Assembly: GCA_028689065.1 (NCBI GenBank)
Contig: JAQTWX010000004.1
Location: 1 to 61,782 of the forward strand
Direction: 5' to 3'
Source: Candidatus Altimarinota bacterium
GTDB lineage: Bacteria > Patescibacteriota > Gracilibacteria > BD1-5 > UBA2023
DNA length: 61,782 nt
The position numbers were made by a program, and so were the translations under genes. Within the stretch, counting starts at the first letter, position 1, and every line of letters begins with the position of its first letter. Under the pieces are notes generated by a model. That model was not told the DNA's origin, made no database searches, and worked only from the letters and a program-made list of their open reading frames with translations. This document shows positions 1-9,467 of the stretch, one piece after another.

Positions 1-684
1 ATTACTGGAAGAATATGGAACTTCTCTTCCTCATTTAAAAGGATATATATCTCATTGTAATCTAACAGACATCGTATTTTCTTCTGGATTTTTATCAAAA
101 TATTTTTGAAGAATTTCAAATGAAAAAGCTTTATTTCATTTTTTTTCTGGAACTATACTGTATACAGTTGAGTTATATGCATTTATTTCTGGATGGAAAT
201 ACCCAATTCAGAGAGCATTTTTTTTAAAAGATGGAATAGGGTAGAGTGCTTCTGTAAGAGAAAAACCAAGAATAACATTTCAAGCATTTTTGAGTGATTT
301 TTCCAAGGAAGTGTCTTCTTCAGATTTTTCAGAAAAAAGTACGTCAATTCCTATGATATTTGCACCATCTTTTTTAAGATTATCTATAACTTGAGCATAA
401 TAAGCTCGTTTAAAATTCTGGAATCTTCCAAGTCATCCATTGTCAGAAAGTGTTTTATTATCGATAGCAACGATAGTAATATTTTTGTTGGCAGTATTAT
501 TTTGTCCATATTTGGAAAAAAGGATGTTTTTTATCCCAAGATTAGCTTCCTGAATGAAGACTCCAGTAAAATTTCCTATAATTGGAAATCTCTCAAGACT
601 TAAAATACTTACAAGAAAGAGAATAAGAATAGAAAGAAAACAAGCGACAATCCTTTTGTCATGAGCTATTTTTTTGAGATTCAT
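1..684 (-). CDS. CHASE2-domain sensor protein (3' part outside the window)
   Basis: Reads from an ATG at 684 leftward off the window edge, about 228 residues visible. An N-terminal membrane segment (about residues 13-30) is followed by a CHASE2-type extracellular sensor domain; the pattern ITIVAIDNKTL, then YAQVIDNLKKDGANIIGIDVLFSE is typical of that family. Six in-frame TGA codons are read as Gly. CHASE2 proteins usually continue into further membrane helices and an adenylate cyclase, kinase or other output domain, but that part lies outside the window. It sits 20 bases after the FecR-domain gene, a pairing common for CHASE2 proteins, so the two are probably one operon and one signalling unit. 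The domain call is by pattern only. Confidence 0.75.
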
Positions 685-704
685 AGAATATCTTATTGTT
701 ATTA

Positions 705-2048
705 TTATTGAGCAAGATTTTTAAATCCATCCATAATACCATCTCGAACCTTTATCATCTCATTGTTTAATTTTTCCAGGTTTTCAGGATTTATTCCTTT
801 TTTTGCTTCATCTATAAGATTTTTTTCTCCAAGAGTTTGTATAATAGTTTGTTTTGCATTTTCGAGAGTATTATTCATTTCTCGAATTTTTTTTGATTTT
901 TCTGCATTTTTTAAAGCATTAATAAGTCCTTCATCTGCACCTTGTTTGATATATTCTTCGAGTTTCCTTTGAAGTCATTCTATACTTCCTGTTCCGATTT
1001 TTATAGTATTCCAAGAGTCATAGAGTGTAGATCGTGCAAAGTCATTGATAAACATACTTTTTTGTGACTCGGGCGCTGTTTCTATGATAATATCTCGAAG
1101 TTTTGTTTTGGTATCAAGAATTTCTTTGGTATTTTGAAGTCCGTAAAAAGATTGATAGATATCCATGAGTTTCTTGTTATCTCCTCATTTCTTTACGATA
1201 TTTGTAAGTTGTGTAATAAGTTCAGAATTATCTCCATTTATAAGAGACTCAAGAGAAGTATTCGTTTTTTTGATACCAAGTTTTTGTAAGAATGTATCTA
1301 TATAATTTGTTTTTCCAATATATCCAAGAATCTCTTTATTGAGAGCTTCCATTTTTTCGTTCAGATAAATAACATCAGCATTATTGTTTGCCGCATTCCA
1401 TGCTTCATCGATTTTATCTTGGAGAAGTGCTTTTCGAGTGTCGGTATCAAATATTCATCCTGCTACAACAAAGATACTTCCTGTATGATTTATAGTGTCT
1501 TCAATAGATACGGCGTGATTGATAGTATGTATGTATTTATGATCGAGATTTATCTCAAAAATAGTTCCTCGTACTGCGGCAAGAGAAGTATTATCATTGA
1601 ATCGTTCATGAAAATACGATCCGTCAAACATATATTTAATAACATTTGACCAGCTTTTTCCTTGTTCGAGACTAAAATCTATTTGGATACCTTCGCTAGC
1701 TGTTTTTGCTCGCATCTCATTAATACTGATAGAAGATTTTTCTCCAAGACGCGTAACACTTCCATCTGGCCAGAAAATGGTGGCCGTAGAATTCAGTGTC
1801 TTTATTTTATCACCTACAAATATAGATTCTTTTGCATTTTCTTCTACAGTTATAAGTTTATCTCGGATAATAAGTGTCTTTCATTTGGTTGAAAGTACAT
1901 ATGGATCTATCTTTTCAAATATATGAGTGGAACTTTTCGAAGAATCGGAAAAGAGAAGAAATCATATGATTGCAAAAAGACCCCACATAATAAGAGTTAT
2001 AGCGTGTTTTTGAAAAAATCATTCATGATTTTTTGAAGAATTTTGCAT
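705..2048 (-). CDS. FecR-domain membrane-anchored protein
   Basis: 447 residues with TGA read as Gly. A single membrane helix lies near residues 15-33 (ITLIMWGLFAIIGFLLF), followed by a FecR-type domain whose signature is visible: VGDKIKTLNSTATIFWPDG then SVTRLGEKSSI, and later AAVRGTIFEI. The C-terminal half (roughly 200-447) is Lys/Glu/Asn-rich and predicted mostly helical, with no family I recognise. FecR domains outside iron uptake occur in envelope-stress and signalling proteins and often stand beside CHASE2 cyclases, as here with the downstream gene. The start ATG at 2048 is followed by a short polar segment and then the membrane helix; the stop is TAA at 705. Confidence 0.72.
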
Positions 2049-2135
2049 AAAAAATTATGAAAAAAAATATTTTTGAATATTGTATTCAAAAAAGAAAGAA
2101 AATACAATTTTTCTTGATGCTTCTCAAATTTCTCT

Positions 2136-2549
2136 ATGAAAAAACGATACCAATATATATTATTTATTCTCCTCGTACTTATCGTATACGAGGTGTATCT
2201 TGTTGTACTTTATAAATATAAGGATTTTCAAATTAATTCCTATTTATCATATATAACAATCGAAAACAAAAAGGTAGAAGAATCCATAGAAAAGAAAAAA
2301 GAACATCTTGCTTATGTAAAAACAAATGCGTTTCTTGATAAGGTGGCAAAAACTTCTCAAAATAAAAAGAATCCATGAGAAGAAGTGATAATTCTCGTAA
2401 CCAATGAGGAGGTGGAAGAGTATAAAAGAATTGATACAAACAAGCAGATGATTGTTTGAGCGAAGCAAGAGATTTCCAAAACCTATGGTATGACCAATGG
2501 GGAGAAATGGGTATATTATATATTTCACACTGATCTAAGAAACAATTAA
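2136..2549 (+). CDS. small membrane coiled-coil protein, FtsB/DivIC-like
   Basis: 137 residues. N-terminal membrane helix (about residues 8-26), then a Lys/Glu-rich helical coiled coil (about 45-75), then NPGEEVIILV with the first Gly encoded by TGA. The order short cytoplasmic tail, helix, coiled coil and a PGE-x-hydrophobic segment is that of the divisome proteins FtsB/DivIC, which link FtsL to the cell-wall synthesis machinery. Sequence conservation in this family is weak, so the call rests on architecture. Monocistronic, convergent with ssb and sharing its terminator. Other small bitopic proteins remain possible. Confidence 0.45.
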
Positions 2550-2580
2550 AAAAATCCCCGTTTCAAACGGGGATTTTTAT
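2548..2580. terminator. bidirectional terminator between the FtsB-like gene and ssb
   Basis: Stem ATCCCCGTTT / AAACGGGGAT with A-run on the left and T-run on the right, so it works for both convergent transcripts. It starts at the TAA of the upstream gene and ends two bases before the ssb stop. Confidence 0.85.
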
Positions 2581-2581
2581 A

Positions 2582-3031
2582 CTAAAATGGAATATCTTCT
2601 ATATTGATTTCTTCTTCTGCTTTTGGAGCAGCTTTCTTTGTCTTAACAGGAGTTACTTCTTCTGGTGCTTCTTGTGAGAAAGAATCACTTCCTTCGTCTC
2701 TTTTTCCAGAGAGCATAATAAGATTATCAGCAACTACTTCTGTTTTGTATTTCTTTGCTCCAGTTGGATCATCCCAACTACGAGTCTGAAGACGTCCTTC
2801 AAGATATACTTTTTGTCCTTTTGTGAGATATTGTTCTGCGATACCAGCAAGGGATCCCCAGATAACGATATTATGAAATTCTACTTGTTCCTGTTTCATT
2901 CCAGATGCATCCTTCCATACACGGTTGGTGGCTACTGAGAAATTGGCTACTTTTTGTCCATTTGGTGTTTCTTTTACTTCTGGAGTGGCAGTAAGATTTC
3001 CTATAAGTTGTACCTTGTTGAGTGAATTCAT
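2582..3031 (-). CDS. ssb: single-stranded DNA-binding protein
   Basis: 149 residues, normal length for bacterial SSB. The N-terminal OB fold (residues 1-105) starts MNSLNKVQLIGNLTATPEV and contains the family patterns VANFSVATNR, EFHNIVIWG and KGQKVYLEGRLQTRSW. A short low-complexity linker leads to the acidic tip ending INIEDIPF, the peptide that docks replication and repair partners onto SSB. It coats single-stranded DNA in replication, recombination and repair. No TGA codon is used, in keeping with other well-expressed genes here. Likely its own transcript, since a terminator lies upstream at 3104-3143. Confidence 0.97.
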   Translation of the reverse strand: MNSLNKVQLIGNLTATPEVKETPNGQKVANFSVATNRVWKDASGMKQEQVEFHNIVIWGSLAGIAEQYLTKGQKVYLEGRLQTRSWDDPTGAKKYKTEVVADNLIMLSGKRDEGSDSFSQEAPEEVTPVKTKKAAPKAEEEINIEDIPF

Positions 3032-3103
3032 AAAAAGAATTGGTAAAAATATAAAGATACGAGATAATGATAGTGGAAAAGATTAGAAGTGCAAATGTTT
3101 TAT

Positions 3104-3143
3104 AAAAAATCCCCAGTGGAAGCTTTCCAGAGGGGATTTTTTT
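3104..3143 (-). terminator. terminator after the EF-hand secreted protein gene
   Basis: AAAAAATCCCC / GGGGATTTTTTT inverted repeat separated by about 17 bases. On the minus strand it follows the stop at 3156, separating that gene from ssb. Confidence 0.75.
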
Positions 3144-3155
3144 ATAAAAGTACAA

Positions 3156-3893
3156 TTATTGTGTTACTGTTCCAGTAGAAGTAGTACTTCCAGTAGAAGT
3201 CATTGTACCAGTTCCAGTAAGAGTATCGATTTTTTCTTGGATAACTACTCGGATTTCTTCGAGTTGTGCAAGGAAGTTATCTTTTTTGTTTTGATCAAGA
3301 GGACTTGCTACAACTTTTGCAGCAGCTTTATCGATATTTGCAATAACTCTAGTGAGTTTTTCTATTGGAAGTCTTTTAACTGCAATAGCAAGTTCTGCAT
3401 GAAGTGCATCTGAAAGAACTCGTTTTTTTACTTTTATCTCTTGTTTGATTTCTTTTCGTTCCAGTCTATTTTCTTCGTTCATCTTTTTCATAATGATACC
3501 ATTCTTTTGATTTCGTTCGAAAGCGTTAGGATTATATGATCCGCTTCCATATTGTTGCCACATTTGTCTTTTTATGTTTTCTTTTGCAAGAGAACACTTT
3601 TCTTCAGACTTTCTTTGAACAAAGGCACATTGTTCATATGCATCAACAACACCATCGCTGTTTCGATCAGCATCCATATTTACAGGACTCATTGTAGTGA
3701 CAGGCATTACAGTAGTAGTTGTCTGTGGTTGATTTGCATCATAGAGAGTTGGTACAGGTGCTTGAGATGTAGTACTCTCATCTTTTACAGATGTATCATT
3801 GGTTTCTGTTTCTGCAGAAGCAGAAGATAGTGCTATAGCTCCAGTTATAACAAGTACACTAGAAACACTTATAATCTTTTTTATGTATGTCAT
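3156..3893 (-). CDS. secreted protein with one EF-hand/dockerin-type calcium loop
   Basis: 245 residues. A signal peptide is clear: basic start MTYIKK, hydrophobic core, then the AxA-like SSASAE cleavage region near residue 28. A Thr/Pro/Val-rich spacer (about 30-75) leads to DRNSDGVVDAYE, a canonical 12-residue EF-hand loop with Asp1, Asn3, Asp5, Gly6, Asp9 and Glu12. The remainder (about 95-225) is Lys/Glu-rich and helical, and the protein ends in a Thr/Ser/Gly tail. A lone calcium loop of this kind is used in extracellular adhesion or folding proteins. I do not recognise a named family. No TGA codons. Probably exported and calcium-binding. Confidence 0.6.
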   Translation of the reverse strand: MTYIKKIISVSSVLVITGAIALSSASAETETNDTSVKDESTTSQAPVPTLYDANQPQTTTTVMPVTTMSPVNMDADRNSDGVVDAYEQCAFVQRKSEEKCSLAKENIKRQMWQQYGSGSYNPNAFERNQKNGIIMKKMNEENRLERKEIKQEIKVKKRVLSDALHAELAIAVKRLPIEKLTRVIANIDKAAAKVVASPLDQNKKDNFLAQLEEIRVVIQEKIDTLTGTGTMTSTGSTTSTGTVTQ

Positions 3894-4001
3894 AGTTGAA
3901 AAATTATATAATAAATAAAAATGGTAAGTTACCGTGGGTAGTTTAGGATATTTTTTATATGAGTCAATATAAAATTTGTGAAGAAAACGTGGAGATGATT
4001 T

Positions 4002-5111
4002 TTATATAGAATCGATATCTTCCTTTTTATTTTTTTCTATTATTACTTTATATGTTGAGAGATAGAGCATAGATGTGAGTCCTTCAAATAATAGAAATGA
4101 TAAAAGAACAAAGATACTAGAAAATAACCATCCATTTGGATCTAAAGTTTCGATATCAATATACTTCATTTCTGCTCATAAGAAATTTTTATCTATTCCG
4201 TTATTCATCGGAGTAAAAGTTTTTTCTATCTTGCCAAAAATTAATTTATCTTCTTCATTTCCATTGAAGAATCCTTCAAGAAGTTTATGATCATCTTGTC
4301 CAGATTTTGATTGAATCTCCAGAAGGCTATTATAAACACGATTTTTAGAAAGAAGTTCTTCTCCAGTTTGTGTTATACTTGCGAGAATACCAATAATAAG
4401 AAGAAAAGGAAAAATGAGTGAGATAATTTTCCATACTTTTTTTCGAGTGAGACGAAAACTTTCATCGATATAGAATTTAGACTTCATTACTTCCTCGCTA
4501 TAAAGGAGTATATAGTAAGCGAAAATGAGACGAATTATAAGATATACAAACCAGACAAGGAGGATTATAAAAAGAGTCAAAGATGCGAGAGCAGTTACAA
4601 TAGGAGGGACTGAGAACCCCATCATTGTGATAAGCCAAAAAGAAACAACACAAATAAAACCTACTACTATTGGAGCGAGAGAATAGAGAGATATCCACCC
4701 AAGGATTCCTATGTAAGTACGAAAATGTTTTCCAGAAAAATAAAGATTTTTTGTATAAGCGAGTTTTTCTCCTGTAAGATAGAATTTATAGACATTTTGC
4801 ATGAGAAAATTCCCATAGGTATAGGTACATATAAAAATTGTTAGAATACAAAGAATAACAAAAAGTGTGACAATAACAGTAATCATATTACTTAGTAAAA
4901 ATTCTTCTGCACTTATAGAAATCCCAAGCTTACTATAACTTGTAGTATATTGATATATAAGAATCCCAATAAATGGAAGAGATGCGATAAATCCCACTAT
5001 ATTTGAATATAGAAAGACATATATTTTGGAGATATTCCAATGAAGAAAATTTCGATAAAGAAGAACAATATTTTCGAAAATCTGTTTGAGATGGGTAATA
5101 TATAATTGCAT
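4002..5111 (-). CDS. polytopic membrane protein of unknown function
   Basis: 369 residues if translation starts at the ATG at 5111; an in-frame ATG at 5219 would add 36 polar residues, but it sits inside the promoter of the divergent aspS leader, so the shorter form is preferred. About six to seven hydrophobic segments span residues 35-260 (for example FLYSNIVGFIASLPFIGILIY and MITVIVTLFVILCILTIFIC), and one more lies near the C terminus after a TGA-encoded Gly. The layout resembles the membrane domain next to glycerophosphodiester phosphodiesterases, but no catalytic motif is visible. Stop is TAA at 4002. Confidence 0.5.
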
Positions 5112-5196
5112 AAAATAAAAAGAAAGACAGGAATTAAAATGAATTTCTAGAGCAGAGTAAGTATATTTGTTTCTATCTTTTTGCAAATATTTTCTT

Positions 5197-5224
5197 TTGA
5201 CATTTCCCCGTATTTCCATACTAT
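5197..5224 (+). promoter_or_regulatory. sigma70-type promoter of the aspS leader
   Basis: TTGACA at 5197-5202, a 16-base spacer and TACTAT at 5219-5224. Transcription would begin near 5231, giving an aspS leader of about 190 bases. It lies in the divergent intergenic region. Confidence 0.65.
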
Positions 5225-5230
5225 CCTCCC

Positions 5231-5407
5231 ATCAAAAGCACTTGAGCGGCCAACACCCGCGATGCTGGGGGAAGAAAAGCGAAAGCTGACTAGAACCCCT
5301 CGGGAGTTCCCGTTATAGAATATAAATCAAGCACAGCCTCGGTGGCACCTTTCGAACTATCGAACCGAAGCACATGAAAACATTTGTTTTTGTGTGCTTT
5401 TTATTTT
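5231..5407 (+). promoter_or_regulatory. T-box-type leader with terminator, controlling aspS
   Basis: The leader is far more GC-rich than its surroundings. The antiterminator is visible: TCGG at 5339-5342, the T-box bulge TGGCACC at 5343-5349, a hairpin TTCGA-ACTA-TCGAA at 5351-5364, then CCGA at 5365-5368 closing the outer helix. The variable base C in TGGC would pair with a G discriminator base, as tRNA-Asp has. The overlapping alternative is a 14-bp hairpin at 5368-5399 (loop ATTT) followed by a T-run to 5407, a strong intrinsic terminator 16 bases before the aspS start. Upstream, CTTGA (5241-5245) can pair with TCAAG (5327-5331), enclosing several small hairpins; in one of these a GAC (5288-5290, an Asp codon) lies in an internal loop and is a candidate specifier. 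A canonical Stem I with AGTA is not evident. Confidence 0.7.
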
Positions 5408-5423
5408 TCTACGTTTAACTTTT

Positions 5424-7190
5424 ATGCACCGAACACATACTTGCGGAGAATTGACCGCACAACATATTGGACAAGAAGTTACTCTCTCTGGATGGGTAGC
5501 GAATCGTCGTGACCACGGAGGAATTATATTTATCGATCTTCGTGATCGCTATGGGATTACTCAGATGGTATTTGATCCACAGGACAACGAAGCTGCTTGG
5601 AAAATAGCCGATACATTTCGAAGCGAATACGTCGTGAAGCTTACGGGAAAAGTTCGTCACCGTCCAGAGGGACAGACGAATCCAGCTCTTGTGACCGGAG
5701 AAATCGAGATTATTACATTGAGCGCGGAGATTCTCGCAGAATCCAAGACTCCTCCGTTTGAGATTTCTGACCATACAACTGCCAATGAAGAAATCCGTTT
5801 CCGCCACCGATATCTCGATATCCGTCGGGCAAAGGTACTTGAGAATATAAAATTCCGTGCGGTTATGAACCACTTCACTCGAAATTGGTTTACAGCTCAG
5901 GGATTTACAGAAGTTCAGACTCCGATTTTTACCGTAAGTTCTCCAGAAGGAGCTCGAGATTTTCTGATCCCATCCCGTCTCCATAACGGGAAATTCTACG
6001 CCCTTCCACAGGCACCACAGCAGTACAAGCAACTCCTTATGGTCGGAGGAATCGATAAATATTTCCAGATTGCTCCGTGTTTCCGTGACGAGGATCCTCG
6101 TGCAGATCGACATTCTTGTGAATTTTACCAGATCGATTGTGAGATGAGTTTCGTAGAGCAGGAAGATATTTTCGTGGTGGCGGAATCTTTCGTAAAAGAC
6201 CTTATTGCAGGTGTTTCTCCAGAGAAACATATTCGAGGCAATACAATCTACCGATTTACACATAAACAAGCAAAAGACCTCTACGGAAGCGATAAACCGG
6301 ACATTCGATTCGATCTCCATTTCGAAGATTTCACGGAAAATTTCCGAGATTCTGGATTCTCCGTATTTCAGGGGGCGGTTGCAACTGGAGGTGTAGTAAA
6401 AGCCATGAAACTTGAAAATGTTGCTATGAGCCGAAGTGAAATCGATTCGATTACTGGAGTTGCTCAAGCCAATGGAGCGAAAGGACTGGCGTATATTATC
6501 TACGAAGCAGAAGGACCTCGAAGTCCGATCCTGAAGTTCTTCTCTGAGGCAGAACTAAAAGTTCTTGAAGAGAAACTCCAACCAAAGGCGGGAGACATGA
6601 TATTCTTCGGAGCAGGGGAATATTCACTCGTAACCAAGGTACTCGGAGCGGTTCGTGTTGCTCTTCGAGATAAGTATAATCTTGCAGATAAAAATGAACT
6701 TGCATTTGCTTGGATAACGGACTTTCCGATGTTTGAGCGAAAAGATGACGGAAGTATCGATTTCGAACATAATCCATTCTCTATGCCTCATGGAGGGGCT
6801 TCAGCATTCGATAATCCAGAACCGACAGAAATTCATGGTATGCAGTATGATCTCGCTTGTAATGGGTATGAAATTCTTTCTGGCTCCATCCGAAATCATG
6901 ACTTGAAAGCACTCGTGAAGGCCTTTGAGATGGTCGGAAAAGGAGAAGAAGAAGTGAAAGAAAAATTCGGAGCAATGTACAATGCATTTCAATACGGAGT
7001 ACCTCCGCACGGAGGATTTGCCTTCGGATTCGATCGACTCCTTATGATCCTGAAAGATGAGGATAATATCCGTGAAGTCTATGCCTTCCCGAAATCCGGA
7101 AAAGCCGAGGATGTCATGATGAATGCCCCAAATTATGTTGATGATGCAGAATTAAAGGTATTGGGGATTGAAGTAAGGGATGAGGTATAA
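5424..7190 (+). CDS. aspS: aspartyl-tRNA synthetase
   Basis: 588 residues, the length of bacterial-type AspRS. It charges tRNA-Asp with aspartate. Order: N-terminal anticodon-binding OB fold (about 1-110, GQEVTLSGWVANRRDHGG), class II core with motif 2 FRDEDPRADR and motif 3 GFAFGFDRLLM near residue 530, with the bacterial GAD insertion between them. Start chosen at the ATG at 5424, which gives the usual MHRTHTCGEL beginning; the upstream in-frame ATG at 5394 lies inside the leader terminator. The gene contains no TGA and is richer in GC than its neighbours, using GGA/GGN for all glycines. Expression is probably set by the T-box-like leader sensing uncharged tRNA-Asp. Confidence 0.98.
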   Translation: MHRTHTCGELTAQHIGQEVTLSGWVANRRDHGGIIFIDLRDRYGITQMVFDPQDNEAAWKIADTFRSEYVVKLTGKVRHRPEGQTNPALVTGEIEIITLSAEILAESKTPPFEISDHTTANEEIRFRHRYLDIRRAKVLENIKFRAVMNHFTRNWFTAQGFTEVQTPIFTVSSPEGARDFLIPSRLHNGKFYALPQAPQQYKQLLMVGGIDKYFQIAPCFRDEDPRADRHSCEFYQIDCEMSFVEQEDIFVVAESFVKDLIAGVSPEKHIRGNTIYRFTHKQAKDLYGSDKPDIRFDLHFEDFTENFRDSGFSVFQGAVATGGVVKAMKLENVAMSRSEIDSITGVAQANGAKGLAYIIYEAEGPRSPILKFFSEAELKVLEEKLQPKAGDMIFFGAGEYSLVTKVLGAVRVALRDKYNLADKNELAFAWITDFPMFERKDDGSIDFEHNPFSMPHGGASAFDNPEPTEIHGMQYDLACNGYEILSGSIRNHDLKALVKAFEMVGKGEEEVKEKFGAMYNAFQYGVPPHGGFAFGFDRLLMILKDEDNIREVYAFPKSGKAEDVMMNAPNYVDDAELKVLGIEVRDEV

Positions 7191-7202
7191 TAAAATTAAA
7201 AA

Positions 7203-7242
7203 AATAATCCTTTAGATTTATGAGAAATCTAAAGGATTATTT
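7203..7242. terminator. bidirectional terminator after aspS
   Basis: Near-perfect inverted repeat AATAATCCTTTAGATTT / AAATCTAAAGGATTATT with a 5-base loop, between the convergent aspS and tail-collar-like gene. Confidence 0.85.
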
Positions 7243-7246
7243 AGTA

Positions 7247-7837
7247 TTAGTTCTTACTACAAAATAAGACCATGACATTTTTTGGACGGGTTTCAGTTCA
7301 TCAAGTTGGTGTTATATTTGATTCTCATGAAATTCCTGTATTTGCACCATCAGATGCAATAGGATAACCTGTTGGAGGTTGTGGTGAAGCAGAAGTCTGA
7401 GGTGAATTATCCCAAACTTCAGAAAGAGAATGAGCATGGCTTTTAAGTTCATCTCCTTGTGTACTTCCGACTGTGCATCCTCCTGTTCTTATAGCGCAAT
7501 CTGGGTCGTTTCCAGCTCCGTTGTCGAATCATCTTAGAAATCTTCCTCTTGCGGCAGTATATTCTGTCCATCCTGTTGGACAAGCTGTTAGATTGAATGC
7601 CATAATAGCTCCTGTTGGTACGATTCCGCCATTTGTTTCTGCATTTGAAAGTCGTGTATTAAGATCAGAGAGATTGTCTACTACTTTTCCAAAGAGTGTT
7701 GATGTGAGCGGAGTTCCTCAAATATACTCGCTGGAGTTAATGGTTAAAAATGCAGCATATCCAATGGAAAGCATCATAAGTGTTCCGAAGAATACAAGTG
7801 CCGAATAAATAGATTTTTTGAAATTGTGTAAGTTCAT
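7247..7837 (-). CDS. tail-collar-like surface protein
   Basis: 196 residues with TGA as Gly. An N-terminal hydrophobic segment (about 13-30, SALVFFGTLMMLSIGYAAF) acts as signal or anchor. From about residue 75 the pattern PTGAIMAFNLTACPTGWTEY, then ARGRFLRG, GDELKSHAHS and the ending ETRPKNVMVLFC is that of phage tail-collar or microcystin-dependent-type proteins. In phages such domains sit at fibre or baseplate tips; in bacteria they occur on secreted proteins of unknown job. No phage genes surround it, so a host surface role is more likely than a prophage remnant. Monocistronic. Confidence 0.7.
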
Positions 7838-7982
7838 ATAAAGAAAAATAAGAAATTAAAATTTAACGCTATTATCGTATAATTTTTCCTGATTTCAAGT
7901 TTTATTGATGGAAAGCAAATTACACGTGACAAAACATCTCTTTTGTATATACTTCCTTCCGGACTATTTTCTTTATCCACAT

Positions 7983-9443
7983 ATGTTTCAAAAAACTCTC
8001 TTTATCCCTATATTTCTCTTCCTCCTCACTTCTTGTACTCTCCCGTTTTCCATTCCTAAAACAGAAACAGTAGTAGTACAAAGTTTCACGGGAACTATTG
8101 AAGAATGAGTAGAACATATCCAGACGGGACAGACTCGTGAAGAAAAACTCGGAGAATCTAAACGTCGTATAAATTTTCGATCTATTATCCGAAAAGGGGA
8201 TTATTTTTCGCTTAAAAGTGATCAGGAAACTGCTCTAAAATATTACCTCAATGCATATCTTCGTCTCAAGGAAGACAATGTTATTGAACGAAAAATCGCC
8301 TGAGTATATTTTGATCTCAAAGATTTTGAAAATGCTCATAAGTACTATATAAAAGTTCCGTTTGTTGATCTGGAAGATGATGAAAAAAAGAAAATGCTTT
8401 CGGCGTTGATGTTTGACGAAAGTACTCCAGTAAAGAGTACGGAAATCCAAAAACTCTGATTATCAAAGGATGAAACAGATTATTATTCATATATAGAAAC
8501 CTGTTATACAGGAATACATAATTGTATCATAAATCTGGATTCCTATTCTGGAAGTTATGAATCTATCGGAAAACTCAAAAATATAATAGACACGTATATG
8601 AAAGTGAGTTCCGATTTTCATTATAGAAATATCCTCATAGCAGGAGCTTTCTTTGAATCCAAGGAATATCTTGCTGGAGCGAAAATTGCTGAAGAGATTA
8701 TAGAAAAACGTCCGGATTATAAGATTGCTTATAAGATTGCAGGGTACTGTAATTATGAGCTCGGAAAGTACAAGGAAGCAAATACGTATTTGAGTAAATA
8801 TTATGCATTTGATACAAAAGATATAACCACTATGTATACACTCGGATTGACGAACTATTATTTAGAGGATTATATGACTTCTAATATGTATTTTAATGCA
8901 GCGGTATTGAATGGATATATGCCGAAAACAGAACTCGAACGACGTCTCGTATATAATTATTATATGCTCGATGACAAAAAAGGGATGTTGAAAGTTTTTC
9001 GGTATCTTCTGAAGGAGGAAGATGTAAATGAGAATGATTTTATCATAGCGGTACATATGACTACCGATGCAAATGAATGGTCAAAAGGATTTCTTTGGGC
9101 AAATGAGTGACTTGAAAAATTCAAGGACTCCGATATGCTTTATGCTCTTCGATGAAATCTCTATCTTCTGAATAATAATATGGACATTGCTGCAGATGAT
9201 TTCAGTAAAGCATATACGATAAATCCACGCAATCCAGTAGTAACTCTCGGATTTGCAAAATGGCATTTTGCAAAAAATAATTATACTTCTGCGAAAGAAT
9301 ATATACAATCTACCAAAGAATTGGATCCAAATGGAGTATTTGAAGAACAAGCAGATGAGCTTTTGAAAGAAATAGAAAGTATGGAAGCAAATCAAATGAC
9401 AGGAAGTGGAGTTCTCTATGATGCAAGTGAAAGTGTACAGTAG
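7983..9443 (+). CDS. TPR-repeat lipoprotein
   Basis: 486 residues. The start at 7983 gives a lipoprotein signal: MFQKTLFIPIFLFLLTSC, with Cys as the lipidation site. In-frame TGA codons occur at least five times. From about residue 80 the protein is built of helical tetratricopeptide-like repeats, for example ALKYYLNAYLRLKEDN, AYKIAGYCNYELGKYKEA and the C-terminal AADDFSKAYTINPRNP. TPR lipoproteins act as scaffolds for envelope complexes; no partner can be named from context. The neighbour 24 bases downstream (9468) is probably co-transcribed. Confidence 0.75.
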
Positions 9444-9467
9444 TTTTTATTTCTTAATGATTAATCT

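Noticed and set aside
5361-5370. tRNA T-arm-like sequence on the minus strand (GGTTCGATAGTTCG)
   Set aside because: No acceptor, D or anticodon arm can be built around it; it is the complement of the T-box antiterminator hairpin.
5231-5407. SRP RNA, RNase P RNA, 6S RNA or tmRNA in the GC-rich aspS leader
   Set aside because: None of the core motifs of these RNAs is present, while the T-box bulge, antiterminator and terminator fit the position and orientation.
5415-6467. 350-residue antisense open frame across aspS
   Set aside because: A shadow of aspS; the sense strand encodes a full, conserved AspRS, and the antisense product has no recognisable motif.
7247-7837. Prophage remnant
   Set aside because: Only a tail-collar-like domain is present; no integrase, capsid, terminase or attachment site is seen nearby, and the gene has its own membrane anchor.
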